Assembly: GCA_025350445.1 (NCBI GenBank)
Contig: JANXXV010000454.1
Coordinates: 1 to 28,963, forward strand
Length of the DNA stretch: 28,963 bases
Source of the DNA: Bryobacteraceae bacterium
Lineage (GTDB): Bacteria; Acidobacteriota; Terriglobia; Bryobacterales; Bryobacteraceae
Direction of reading: 5' to 3'
Below, piece by piece: positions 17,129-25,725 of this stretch. A program made the translations under genes and the position numbers. Under the pieces are notes generated by a model. The model made no database searches. It saw only the letters and a list, made by a program, of their open reading frames with translations, and was not told the DNA's origin. Position 1 is the stretch's first letter. The number at the start of each line of letters is the position of its first letter.

Positions 17129-18781
17129 ATGGCAGAAAACGACAACGAATGGTTATGGTTTGACGAAGACGAGCCGGTCCAGACGCCGATCCGGATGGAC
17201 GACGCTTCTCCGAAAATGGATAAGGCGGCGGTTTCCGCGGTGGAGGTTGTAAGGGCTGTACCGCTCCACCTGCAAGGCAAGAGCGGCGAAGCGATTGAAG
17301 AGTTGAAACGCGGCCTGCAAAAAGGTCTGTTTCTTTCCGAAATCTACTCCACTCTGGCGCAGATCTATTTCGAGACGCAAAGATACCAGGAAGCGGCCGA
17401 TACCTATTCCAAGCTGGCCGGCGCCGAACCGAAGCACCGCACAGTCCACTACAACCTGGCGGTCTGCCTTGAGAAACTGGGCAGGACTCAGGAAGCGGCC
17501 GACGCGTTCCGCAGGGCGTTGGAATTCGACTCCAAGCGATCCGATGCCCGTCTGGGGCTGGCGGTATGCCAGTTACGCCTGAAGCAACCGGAGCTGGCCG
17601 CGGATCATTTCGATCAGTACCTGGCCACCAACGCCGAGAGCGAAACGGGGCAATTCGGGAAGGCGATTTGCGCCCATATGCTGAACCATTTCGACGAGGC
17701 CGCCGCTGGATACAAGAAGATCCTCGCGAATAAACCCAACTCGCCCGCCGCCCTGGCAAATCTGGTATCGCTTGGGTTGGCCGGTAAAGACTTCGGCATG
17801 GTGCGCGAGTATGCGGATAAGCTGCTCAAGGTGCAGCCGATGGCGCGCGTTGCGCTGGAAGGTCTGGCCGCGGCCGCGCTGGCGTCGGGCAAGTTCGACG
17901 TGGCGGTACAGCACTGCGCCGAACTGGTGAAGACCGCCCCCGATTCGTTTGAAGCGCAGTACAATCTCGGAGTCGCCTGCCAGAAGCTGGGGCGTCTCGA
18001 CCAGGCGGTCCGCGCCTATTCCGAAGCTATCCGCATCAATCCGAATTCCGAACAGGCACAGGCAAACCTGGGCGTCGTCCTGCAGGAAAAGGGCGATGCG
18101 GCGGGCGCGCGCAGCGCCTACGAACGGGCCCTTCAAATCGCTCCGGACCTCTCGGCCGCCCTGTGGAACATGGCACTGCTGGCCGATCAGCGCGGGGACG
18201 ACGAGGAAGCCGCAATCCTTTACTCGGAAGCGGTAGCGAAGAAGCCCGATTGGGAGGAAGCATGGTTCCGCCTGGGCTACATTCAACTGCAACAGGGCGA
18301 GTACCCGGCCAGTATCGAAGCCTTCAACGAGTGCCTGAAGAAGCGCACCGATTGGGCCGACGCGCACCTGAACCTGGGCTTGGCCTACTGGTGGGCGGGC
18401 GAGCGCGAATCAGCGCGAAGTTCGCTTGAAAAGGCGTATTCCACTCAGCCTTCGTCCGTGGAAACGCTCAGGAGTCTGACGGCGCTTACCGTGGAACTGG
18501 GCGACCTAAAGAAGGCGCAGGACTACCAGGCGAAACTCAACAAACTCGGCGACCGGAGTCCGGAACTCAGTTACAATTTCGGCATCGCATTCCAGGAAGC
18601 AAGGCGTTTCGAAGACGCCGCCAAAGCCTACCGCGAAGCCATCGGCATCAATCCAACTTTCGCGGAGGCACACCTCAACCTTGGTCACGCTTTGAAAGAA
18701 CTGGGGCAGGAACAGGAAGCCAAGGCCAGTTGGGAACTGGCCATCGCCACCAAGCCCGACCTCGCCAACGATTATTTCTAG
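17129..18781 (+). CDS. Tetratricopeptide-repeat protein
   Basis: A 550-residue soluble protein made almost entirely of TPR helices, roughly thirteen to fifteen units. Consensus units such as LAQIYFETQRYQEAADTYSK, AQYNLGVACQKLGRLDQAVR and LNLGHALKELGQEQEA are easily seen. There is no signal peptide or TM segment, and the first about 40 residues are acidic (NDNEWLWFDEDEP). TPR proteins act as binding scaffolds. ATG 17129 is 17 bases after the preceding stop and follows CAGGAAAA, so it is almost surely co-transcribed with the zinc-finger/LamG-like gene, and the two probably form one cytoplasm-facing complex (inference). The residue pattern alone does not identify the ligand. Confidence 0.93.
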   Translation: MAENDNEWLWFDEDEPVQTPIRMDDASPKMDKAAVSAVEVVRAVPLHLQGKSGEAIEELKRGLQKGLFLSEIYSTLAQIYFETQRYQEAADTYSKLAGAEPKHRTVHYNLAVCLEKLGRTQEAADAFRRALEFDSKRSDARLGLAVCQLRLKQPELAADHFDQYLATNAESETGQFGKAICAHMLNHFDEAAAGYKKILANKPNSPAALANLVSLGLAGKDFGMVREYADKLLKVQPMARVALEGLAAAALASGKFDVAVQHCAELVKTAPDSFEAQYNLGVACQKLGRLDQAVRAYSEAIRINPNSEQAQANLGVVLQEKGDAAGARSAYERALQIAPDLSAALWNMALLADQRGDDEEAAILYSEAVAKKPDWEEAWFRLGYIQLQQGEYPASIEAFNECLKKRTDWADAHLNLGLAYWWAGERESARSSLEKAYSTQPSSVETLRSLTALTVELGDLKKAQDYQAKLNKLGDRSPELSYNFGIAFQEARRFEDAAKAYREAIGINPTFAEAHLNLGHALKELGQEQEAKASWELAIATKPDLANDYF

Positions 18782-18795
18782 AATTCTTCACCTGG

Positions 18796-18832
18796 CCGGG
18801 TTGCTGCGATCCTGTGCCGCGCCACAACCCGG
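18796..18832 (+). terminator. Stem-loop after the TPR gene
   Basis: CCGGGTTG (18796-18803) and CAACCCGG (18825-18832) form a perfect eight-base stem with a 21-base loop, starting 15 bases after the TPR stop. No T-run follows. It is a plausible end for the preceding transcript. Confidence 0.4.
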
Positions 18833-18867
18833 GCTCCCTTCCGTCTTGGTAGCATGAAAATCCAGGG

Positions 18868-19226
18868 ATGACCACACTCACAGTCCTCTATCAGCGGCTG
18901 GCCGCGGAGCAGCTGTTTCAGTCAACGTCGCTGAGTTCTACCGGCGCGTGTTGTAGGGTCATTCGCCAGCCCGATTCATTGCCGTCGCCGATATCGCGGT
19001 TCCGCGGGAACATCAGGCGGCGTTTCTGATTCAGGCCCCAGGCGGCCCCGTCTTGTTCCCTGACACGGATGCGAAGACCGCTCACGCCGGACGGCAAATT
19101 CAGAAGCAGAACTTCTACGCGGTGGTGGATCATAAATGGCCGCTCTGTCAATACCACGGCGAAGTGGTCAACCGCCTGGAATCGTTATCGCGCTGGATCG
19201 TAAATCACCCGCCCGGAACCATGTAG
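18868..19226 (+). pseudogene. Decayed coding remnant of unknown family
   Basis: The gap between the TPR gene and the glycosyltransferase holds a frame with protein-like character but no start. After an in-frame TAG at 18954-18956 the frame stays open for 89 codons to TAG 19224-19226 (FIAVADIAVPREHQAAFLIQ, then NFYAVVDHKWPLCQYHGEVV) without any ATG, GTG or TTG near its beginning. Upstream in the same frame AVSVNVAEFYRRVL runs into that TAG, and ATG 18868 (MTTLTVLYQRLAAEQLF) is in another frame that could join it by a frameshift. This looks like a gene broken by a nonsense change and a frameshift. I do not recognise the family. Confidence 0.35.
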
Positions 19227-19264
19227 TGGAGGGCAGATGCCCGCGTCCGCGCTCCCGCCAAAAC

Positions 19265-20344
19265 CTAAGCGGGAATTCCCTGGCACTTCACCGCGACAGC
19301 GTTAGTTGGAATCGGTTCGGAAGCAGGTTCCGCACGAAACCAGCGCGCCAAATCGTCATCGCTCACGCGCCGGCGGGCCATGATGACCCGCCGGTTGCGC
19401 AGTGCCCGATGAAGGCATCCCGCTAAATGCCAAAACGCCGGCAGGGACCGCGGCTCGCACACCAGACAGCCGCCCACCACCACCAGATCGCGGAGCGTGG
19501 CCGGCAGCCAGTACCGCCTGTAAATCCCCGAGGTGGAATTCTTAATGCGCATCAGGAACCGGTTCTTCACCGAGTGCATGTTGAGCACCGGCGGTACCGC
19601 GCGCCGGTTCCCCGCCACCACACTCCTGACGTGGTAGCCTACGGCCAAGGGCGAATACACGCAAGCCCATCCCAGCAGTTGCGCCCTCCAGGCCACATCG
19701 GCGTCCTCGCGGTAGGCGAAAAAGTCCGGGTCGAAAAATTCGCCCCCTTCCGAAATGTCGTCAATCATCGCGCGCCGGTACAAGGCAGCCGCGCCGCTGG
19801 CGCCGAAAACGTACTCCATTTCGCTAAACCGCTGACCGGCAGGTTCTTTCCAACCGCGATCGAAATGGCGCATCGCCGGCGTAAAGTAGATGCCAACAGA
19901 ATCGATACGCGGCTCGGCGGGCGGCACCAGATCGGCCCCAATCGACAGTAGCCGTCCACAAACGCTGCCTGCCGATGGATCGATCCCGCCGGCGTCCACG
20001 ATTTCCCGCACGAAGCCCGGCGCCAGGAAAACGTCTGGATTCAGGGTTAGCACCCATTCGCTGCAAGAGGCGGTAATAGCTTGGTTCTGCGCCGCCGCAA
20101 AGCCCAGATTCCGGTCGTTGTAAATGATCTGTATCCGCCCCGCAAACCGTGCCAGAACGTCTCTCGTACCGTCCGCGGAATCGTTATCCACCACCACCAC
20201 GTCAAACGGAACCCCGGTTTGACGCAGCAGCGCATCCAGGCACGGCCCGATGAATCGCCGGCTGTTATAGGTCACAATCGTTACGGAAACTACGGTTTTC
20301 GCATTAGATCCTATGGGCATGCTGTAACAAAGACCCGGAAGCAT
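19265..20344 (-). CDS. Family 2 glycosyltransferase
   Basis: A 359-residue enzyme (351 if ATG 20320 is used). GT-A fold marks are VTIVTYNSRRFI at the N-terminus, VVVDNDSADGT for the nucleotide-binding aspartates, NLGFAAAQNQAI, the metal-binding region LNPDVFL (D104) and the ED pair of the catalytic region in AYREDADVAWR (E213, D214). It resembles the rhamnosyltransferase-like subgroup that transfers sugars onto cell-surface polysaccharides. The sugar donor and acceptor are unknown. No TM helix is evident, although residues about 287-300 are moderately hydrophobic. Neither start has a clear ribosome-binding site; ATG 20320 (MPIGSNAKTVV) places the first beta-strand closer to the N-terminus as is usual. 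It is transcribed away from the sigma-factor gene and has no glycan-synthesis neighbour. Confidence 0.93.
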   Translation of the reverse strand: MLPGLCYSMPIGSNAKTVVSVTIVTYNSRRFIGPCLDALLRQTGVPFDVVVVDNDSADGTRDVLARFAGRIQIIYNDRNLGFAAAQNQAITASCSEWVLTLNPDVFLAPGFVREIVDAGGIDPSAGSVCGRLLSIGADLVPPAEPRIDSVGIYFTPAMRHFDRGWKEPAGQRFSEMEYVFGASGAAALYRRAMIDDISEGGEFFDPDFFAYREDADVAWRAQLLGWACVYSPLAVGYHVRSVVAGNRRAVPPVLNMHSVKNRFLMRIKNSTSGIYRRYWLPATLRDLVVVGGCLVCEPRSLPAFWHLAGCLHRALRNRRVIMARRRVSDDDLARWFRAEPASEPIPTNAVAVKCQGIPA

Positions 20345-20453
20345 GTGATTTGAACTACACTCAACGCAAGAGTATCGAAAATAAATCGAAAAAAAGTTTG
20401 ACCGCTGTAGTTGGATCGGGTCTCTCGTGAATCTTTGCTAGTGAAGATGAGTA
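20345..20453. promoter_or_regulatory. AT-rich divergent control region (glycosyltransferase / ECF sigma)
   Basis: These 109 bases between divergent starts contain the most AT-rich stretch nearby (20377-20400, with a seven-A run). On the plus strand TTGACC (20398-20403) is a reasonable -35 box without a clear -10; on the minus strand GATACT (complement of 20371-20376) is a possible -10 for the glycosyltransferase. I see no convincing ECF-type GGAAC/CGTC promoter, so autoregulation by the encoded sigma factor is not supported here. Confidence 0.35.
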
Positions 20454-21017
20454 ATGCCGCTTTATCCTCCCGGTGATGGAATTTTGGGACTTGCGCAACC
20501 AGAGCGCGCCGTGTCGGCGCTCCAGGATCAGGTGGCGAAATTGTTCGAGGAGGCGCGCGACGACGTCTATCGCTATCTGCTGATGCTTGGAGTACATCCA
20601 CCACAGGCGCAGGAAGCCACGCAAGAGGCTTTTTTCCGTCTCTACGCCTCCATGAAGAAGGGCGAGGCGATTGAAAACCCCAGAGCCTGGGTATTCCGTG
20701 TGGCTCATAATCTTGGCCTGCGAATCCGGCAAAAGCAGAGTTCGCAGCAGCCGTTCGACCCGGAACTGGAAGCGCAAATCGCCGTTTCCGGTCCGGATGC
20801 CGAGCAGCGCCTTCTGGAGAACGAGCGATTGCAGCGGTTTCATCGCGCAGTGGAAGAGTTATCCGAACAGCAGCGCCGCTGCCTGTACCTGCGGCTGGAA
20901 GGAATGCGTTACCCGCAAATCGGGTCAATTTTAGGAATCAGCGCGTCCACGGTCGGCGAGTTTCTGCGCCGCGCCATGGTCCGGCTGAAGCGATTGCCGG
21001 AAGAGATGAAACGATGA
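20454..21017 (+). CDS. ECF-family RNA polymerase sigma factor
   Basis: A 187-residue sigma70-type factor. Region 2 spans about 25-95 (VAKLFEEARDDVYRYLLML, ATQEAFFRLYASM, NPRAWVFRVAHNLGLR) and region 4 about 130-182 (VEELSEQQRRCLYLRLEGMR, then YPQIGSILGISASTVGEFLR). It should direct transcription of a small regulon in response to an envelope signal. Its stop overlaps the next start (ATGA at 21014-21017), and the next gene encodes a zinc-binding anti-sigma factor with a membrane anchor. The third gene encodes an outer-membrane barrel, the expected target. The start ATG 20454 gives the usual length; no strong ribosome-binding site precedes it. Confidence 0.94.
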   Translation: MPLYPPGDGILGLAQPERAVSALQDQVAKLFEEARDDVYRYLLMLGVHPPQAQEATQEAFFRLYASMKKGEAIENPRAWVFRVAHNLGLRIRQKQSSQQPFDPELEAQIAVSGPDAEQRLLENERLQRFHRAVEELSEQQRRCLYLRLEGMRYPQIGSILGISASTVGEFLRRAMVRLKRLPEEMKR

Positions 21018-22702
21018 GCGCGTCTCGAATGGATCATCGTCACGTAGAAGATGACGAGCTGATGCGATATGCCGATGGTGAACTGCCGGCCCGCAAGGCC
21101 CGCGAGGTCCGCTCTCACCTGGAGGCTTGCTGGCAATGCCGCGCCGGCCTTGAGGAGCTTCAAAAAGTTATTAGTGATTGCGTGCGCTACCGGAAGGATC
21201 TCCTTCAAGTCTACCTTCCTTCTCCGCCTGCACGTTGGGGGGACATTTACCGGGGATTCGCCGAAATTGACGCATCCCGGAATAGTGGCCCCCTCTTTCT
21301 TCGAATTCTAGAGTCTTTCCGGTGTCGGGTCACCGCCACCCCGCGGTGGGCAACGGCAACATTGGCTATTCTGCTGGCCGGCGCAATCTCGGTTGAGTTT
21401 CTGAAAACGCCATCGGTGCAAGCGGCCGAGCTGCTGCGCAAAGCCGCGGTAGCCGCGGATGGGCGCCCGGTCAAGCCCCGTCTCATCCGGATCAAGACCA
21501 GCAAGCACCAGATTACGCGCCGCCTGAATTCCCCCGTCAGTGCGTCCGGCACGGAAGCCGCCACCGAAATTCAAGCACTGTTCCGCGCGGCCCGCTACAA
21601 TTGGGATGACCCGCTGAGTGTCAGATCTTACCAGGACTGGCGCGACGGGCTTGCCGATAAGCGGGACGACGTGACCACCGTGGCCGATCAAAGCGAGTAC
21701 CGCATTCATACTGCTTCCGCGACGGGAGAGCTGGCGCAGGCAACCCTCACATTGCGGATACCGGACCTGCAGCCCGTCCGCGAACGCTTCGAATTCCGCG
21801 ACAGAGAGTGGATGGAGATTTCGGAACTTCCCGACGAGGCCGCCCCCGCTTCCGAAATAACCGCCGAAAGCCCGCACACCGTTCCCGTCCAGCCGCCAGC
21901 GGCGCCCGCTTCGGCGCCGGCCGGAACTATCCAGGCGACTGCGGGTGAAGAGCTGCAGGTCTTCGCGGCTCTTCACCGCCTTGAGGCCGATCTGGGCGAT
22001 CCCATTGAAGTCACGCGCGAACGCACCCGGATCGTCGTCGCGGGTATCGGCATCGCTCCCGACCGCCAGGAACAGATTCATAAGGCGCTGGCGGGCGTGC
22101 CAAATGTCGTGGTGCGCTTTTCCGAACCGGCCGCGGTGGCAAGCGGGTACTCGCAACCCGCCGCTCCCGCCGCGCAGGCAAAATCCAATTCCCAACCGTT
22201 TCAGGCGCGCATCGAACAGCAGATTGGCGGGCGGCGGAACTTTGAACAATTCTCGTCTCAACTGCTCGACATGACCGACGCGATGATGTCGCGTGCCTAT
22301 GCTCTGCGGCGTTTGGCGGACCGCTTTCCCAAAGATCTGGAAGCGTCGCTGAGCCCCTCCGACCGTCAGGTTCTGCGCAGCCTCAACCGCGAACATACTT
22401 CCGCAATCAAGCAGCAGGCGGCGCAAATGGAACTCTTATTGAAACCGGTGCTGGTGCCGCTCGGCGGCTCATCCCCGGTGGCAACCACAAGCGGAATCCG
22501 TTCCTTTTCGTGGCAACCAGCTACGGAAGAGTTATTCCAGAACGCGCGGAACGTGGAAACCCTCCTCGCCCTGATGCTGGGTGTTACGCCAGGCAGTTCG
22601 AATGCGCAGCTTCCCACCGAAGTGCTCTTGAGCGTGTCTCAGCTTCGAGCCGGTTCGGAGGCCTACGGGCAGTTGGCCGTCCAGGAACCCGGAGGCAAGT
22701 GA
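21014..22702 (+). CDS. Large membrane anti-sigma factor with zf-HC2 domain
   Basis: A 562-residue protein. The cytoplasmic N-terminus has a zinc-binding anti-sigma domain, H35-x3-C39-x2-C42 (HLEACWQC), next to DDELMRYADGELPARKAREV. One TM helix lies at about 112-128. The extracytoplasmic part is exceptionally long. Residues about 134-275 look like a beta-rich RseB/LolA-like module (inference), 280-308 is a Pro/Ala linker, about 311-370 (IEVTRERTRIVVAGIGIAP, then GVPNVVVRF) resembles a BON-type domain (inference), and the rest is helical. It probably holds the ECF sigma factor inactive until an envelope signal arrives. Its start overlaps the sigma stop and its stop overlaps the next start, so all three products are translationally coupled. 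Confidence 0.9.
   Translation: MSASRMDHRHVEDDELMRYADGELPARKAREVRSHLEACWQCRAGLEELQKVISDCVRYRKDLLQVYLPSPPARWGDIYRGFAEIDASRNSGPLFLRILESFRCRVTATPRWATATLAILLAGAISVEFLKTPSVQAAELLRKAAVAADGRPVKPRLIRIKTSKHQITRRLNSPVSASGTEAATEIQALFRAARYNWDDPLSVRSYQDWRDGLADKRDDVTTVADQSEYRIHTASATGELAQATLTLRIPDLQPVRERFEFRDREWMEISELPDEAAPASEITAESPHTVPVQPPAAPASAPAGTIQATAGEELQVFAALHRLEADLGDPIEVTRERTRIVVAGIGIAPDRQEQIHKALAGVPNVVVRFSEPAAVASGYSQPAAPAAQAKSNSQPFQARIEQQIGGRRNFEQFSSQLLDMTDAMMSRAYALRRLADRFPKDLEASLSPSDRQVLRSLNREHTSAIKQQAAQMELLLKPVLVPLGGSSPVATTSGIRSFSWQPATEELFQNARNVETLLALMLGVTPGSSNAQLPTEVLLSVSQLRAGSEAYGQLAVQEPGGK
22691..22695 (+). promoter_or_regulatory. Ribosome-binding site deciding the start of the outer-membrane barrel gene
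   Basis: GGAGG lies three bases before GTG 22699. The barrel's frame stays open far upstream (to 22510) inside the anti-sigma gene, but this site, the four-base GTGA overlap with the anti-sigma stop and the signal peptide right after GTG all favour 22699. The spacing is short for a free-standing site, which fits re-initiation after the upstream stop. Confidence 0.6.
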
Positions 22703-25700
22703 AGCGTATCCTGCAAGCCATCTTCGTATGTCTTGCGGGCGCACTGCCCGGGGCGCTGCGCTGTCTTGCCCAGCCACAGGCTCATCTTGCGGGTGTGGTC
22801 ACCGACTCTTCCAGCGGCAGCGTTCCCGGCGCCGCCATCAGCGTGGTGAATGAAGACCTCGGCTTCCGCCGCGTAACCCAGTCTCAATCCGACGGCCGTT
22901 ACTCCGTCTCCTCCCTGCAACCGGGAATCTATAAGATCATGGTTCGCAAAGAAGGATTCCGCACCAGTATCCGCTTTGGCGTAAATCTCGACCCCGCCCA
23001 AGCCGTGCGCGCGGATTTCGCGCTGGTTGTCGGCAGCGTGCATGAGGTGATCACGATAGAAGGAACGGCCCCGCTTCTCAACAGTGAGGACGCCTCCGTC
23101 AGCTCGACAATCGACCGCGATCAGGCGGATCGGCTTCCGGTCCATCGGGGCGGGCTGCTGAATCTTCTCGAACTGGCGCCGGGCGCCATCGTTACGCCGG
23201 CCACGCGCGGAGAATCCGGCCAGTTCACCGCCAACGGTCAACGCCCGAACACGAATTACTTCACGGTAGACGGCGCCAGCGCGAACACCGGCGTCAGCGG
23301 AGGCGGTTCACCCGCGCAATCCACCGGGGGCGCGCTGCCCGGCATCAGCGCCATCGGCAGCATGCACAGCTTGATCTCAGTGGAGGCGATGCAGGAAGTG
23401 AAGGTCCTGACATCCACTACGGTTTCCGAATTGGGCAGGATGCCCGGTGCGCAAGTATCTATCGGCAGCCGTTCCGGATCCAACGAATTTCATGGATCTC
23501 TCGCCCACTACTTCCGGCATGAAGACCTGGCGGCGAACGACTGGTTCGCCAACGCCGCCGGCGGCGGTAGAGCGCCTCTGCGGATGAACAACTTCGCGGC
23601 CAGCCTCGGAGGTCCCGTCGCCCGCAACCGCACGTTCTTCTTTCTCGCCTACGAAGGGTTGCACCTGCGGCAGCCATCCGCCTGGAGCGCCCCGGTGCCA
23701 TCCGTGGAGTTCCGCCGCGCGGCAGCCTCCTGGGTGCGGCCCGCGCTGAACGCGTTTCCGGTGCCGAATGGGATCGACCTGGGCCGGGGCCTGGCGCAGT
23801 GGACCGGCAGGAATAACAGGCCCTCGGGATTGAACGTGGGCAGCGCCCGCCTGGACCAGGTGATCTCTTCGCGGCTCACGGCTTTCGCCCGTTACCATCA
23901 GTCGCCGTCGGAGAGCGAATTCGGCAACGCGCAGATCAATCGCCTGGAACTCGATTCCCGAAGCGTCACGTTTGGGTTGAACTGGCGGCCAACACAGGGC
24001 TCCGCGGTGGATTCGCGATTCAACTTTTCCGATGCAAGTGCCCTCTCCTCGTGGCGTCAGGCGGATTCGGCGGTCGCGCCGTGCGCTTTGCAAACAGTGA
24101 CGCTGACGTTCATCTCCTCCTCCAACGTCTGCGCGTCGATCGTACGATTGACCATCGCGGGGGTGGGGCAGTTGGCCTCAGGCCACGAAGGGTACCGCCG
24201 CCAGGGCCAGTTCCAATACCTGCAGAGCGCTAGTTTCGATCGCGGCAATCACGCGTTTCGCGCCGGCGCCGACTTCCGCAGGCTGACGCCAAGCCGCCAG
24301 GATGCGGCGCCTGCCGTAAGCATCATCGCCGATACCTTAGAGGATCTGGCGGCGGGCCGGAATATCTCGTCGGCGACATCGCCCGCCCTCAACCGCACGG
24401 CCGTGATCAACGAGCTTTCCCTGTTTGCACAGGATTCGTGGCGCATCTCGCCGCGGTTGACGGCAACATTCGGACTCCGTTGGGAGTTAAGCCTGCCCCC
24501 GTCCACAAACGAGCCTGCCCATTTTCTGGACTCCGGGGCAACCGAAGCCGTGGCGCGACAGCAGCCTATCTGGCCGCTGCGGTACGGCTACTTCGCACCG
24601 CGCCTCGGCATCGCGTACCGCCCCTGGGACAGCCGGCGAACGGTAATCCGCGCGGGGCTGGGGATCTACTTCGATTCCAGCCTCAGCCTGGCCACCGATC
24701 TACTCAATGGCGGACCGTTCAACGTGACTGAGTTCTTCAATTCGAGATATGCGCCCTTAGGCCGGCTCTCGTTGATCTTCGGCTTTCCATCGGACCTGCG
24801 TTTGCCGGAAGTGAAGCAATGGAATGTTGCCATCGAACACGCGATCTCCGATCGGGACATAGTGTCCGCCAGCTATGTGGGGTCCAAAGGCGCCGATCTG
24901 GTGCGGCGCGAGATCGGCGGGAGAGGCACTTCAGACCGGCTCTGGCTTGCGCTGTCCACCAACGACGGTTACTCGGCATACCATTCGCTACAGGTCCAAT
25001 ACCGAAGAAACCTGGCGCGCAACCTGCAAGGCGGCATCGCCTACGCATGGTCGCATTCCACCGACAACGGATCGTCGGACTCCGCCTTGCAGTGGGTGGG
25101 CCACGGCACGCTCGGCGATGCCAACCGCGGATCTTCGGATTTCGACGTGCGCCATTCCGTTAACGCCTCCATGACATATGAGATACCGCACGCCTCCGGC
25201 GCGCCTTCGCTTCTGCGCGGATTTGCCATCGACGGAATGTTCCGCGGGCGCTCCGGATTTCCCATCAACGTACTGAATTCCGAACAGTTCCAGGGAGTGA
25301 GCTTTGCGAACGTTTTTCGGCCAAACCTGATAGCCGGAGCGCCGACGTGGATCGAAGATCCGCAGTCGACCGCGGGGCGCCGTATCAACCCCGGCGCGTT
25401 TCAGCCGGCAGGCAGCGCCGTGCAGGGCAATCTAGGACGCAACGCGCTCACCGGATTCGGACTCTCGCAAATCGATCTGTCGGTGCGGCGCGAGTTCTTC
25501 TTCGGCGAAACCAGATCGCTTCAATTTAAAGTAGAGGCATTCAACGCGCTGAACCATCCGTACTTCGCCGATCCGGAGAAGTATCTGATCAGCCCGCTGT
25601 TCGGCCAGTCAACGTCGATGCTGAACCTGATGCTCGGCACCGGAACACCGGCCAGCGGCCTGGCGCCGATCTTCCAGGCAGGCGGCGCAAGATCGCTGCA

Positions 25701-25725
25701 ATTGGCGCTGCGGTTCCGGTTTTAA
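22699..25725 (+). CDS. Oar-like TonB-dependent outer-membrane barrel with carboxypeptidase-regulatory domain
   Basis: Taken from GTG 22699 this is 1008 residues, in the usual range of acidobacterial Oar-like proteins. A signal peptide (MKRILQAIFVCLAGALPGAL, cleavage about 25) precedes a carboxypeptidase-regulatory, Ig-like domain at about 29-110 (AHLAGVVTDSSSGSVPGAAI, GRYSVSSLQPGIYKI). A TonB-plug region follows at about 115-270 (GQFTANGQRPNTNYFTVDGA), then a beta-barrel to the C-terminal aromatic end LQLALRFRF. An N-terminal STN signalling domain, used by FecA-type receptors to activate anti-sigma factors, is absent. Oar-like proteins are thought to export or import large substrates; the ligand here is unknown. 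As the third coupled gene after an ECF sigma and anti-sigma factor it is probably under their control. Confidence 0.93.
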   Translation: MKRILQAIFVCLAGALPGALRCLAQPQAHLAGVVTDSSSGSVPGAAISVVNEDLGFRRVTQSQSDGRYSVSSLQPGIYKIMVRKEGFRTSIRFGVNLDPAQAVRADFALVVGSVHEVITIEGTAPLLNSEDASVSSTIDRDQADRLPVHRGGLLNLLELAPGAIVTPATRGESGQFTANGQRPNTNYFTVDGASANTGVSGGGSPAQSTGGALPGISAIGSMHSLISVEAMQEVKVLTSTTVSELGRMPGAQVSIGSRSGSNEFHGSLAHYFRHEDLAANDWFANAAGGGRAPLRMNNFAASLGGPVARNRTFFFLAYEGLHLRQPSAWSAPVPSVEFRRAAASWVRPALNAFPVPNGIDLGRGLAQWTGRNNRPSGLNVGSARLDQVISSRLTAFARYHQSPSESEFGNAQINRLELDSRSVTFGLNWRPTQGSAVDSRFNFSDASALSSWRQADSAVAPCALQTVTLTFISSSNVCASIVRLTIAGVGQLASGHEGYRRQGQFQYLQSASFDRGNHAFRAGADFRRLTPSRQDAAPAVSIIADTLEDLAAGRNISSATSPALNRTAVINELSLFAQDSWRISPRLTATFGLRWELSLPPSTNEPAHFLDSGATEAVARQQPIWPLRYGYFAPRLGIAYRPWDSRRTVIRAGLGIYFDSSLSLATDLLNGGPFNVTEFFNSRYAPLGRLSLIFGFPSDLRLPEVKQWNVAIEHAISDRDIVSASYVGSKGADLVRREIGGRGTSDRLWLALSTNDGYSAYHSLQVQYRRNLARNLQGGIAYAWSHSTDNGSSDSALQWVGHGTLGDANRGSSDFDVRHSVNASMTYEIPHASGAPSLLRGFAIDGMFRGRSGFPINVLNSEQFQGVSFANVFRPNLIAGAPTWIEDPQSTAGRRINPGAFQPAGSAVQGNLGRNALTGFGLSQIDLSVRREFFFGETRSLQFKVEAFNALNHPYFADPEKYLISPLFGQSTSMLNLMLGTGTPASGLAPIFQAGGARSLQLALRFRF

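Noticed and set aside
20398..20426. sigma70 promoter for the ECF sigma gene from TTGACC
   Set aside because: The -10 position reads TCTCTC or neighbours, which does not resemble a -10 box; kept only as part of a general AT-rich control region.
22510..22698. Extended N-terminus of the outer-membrane barrel protein
   Set aside because: The extra 63 residues lie inside the anti-sigma gene and place the signal peptide internally; GTG 22699 with GGAGG and the stop/start overlap is far better.
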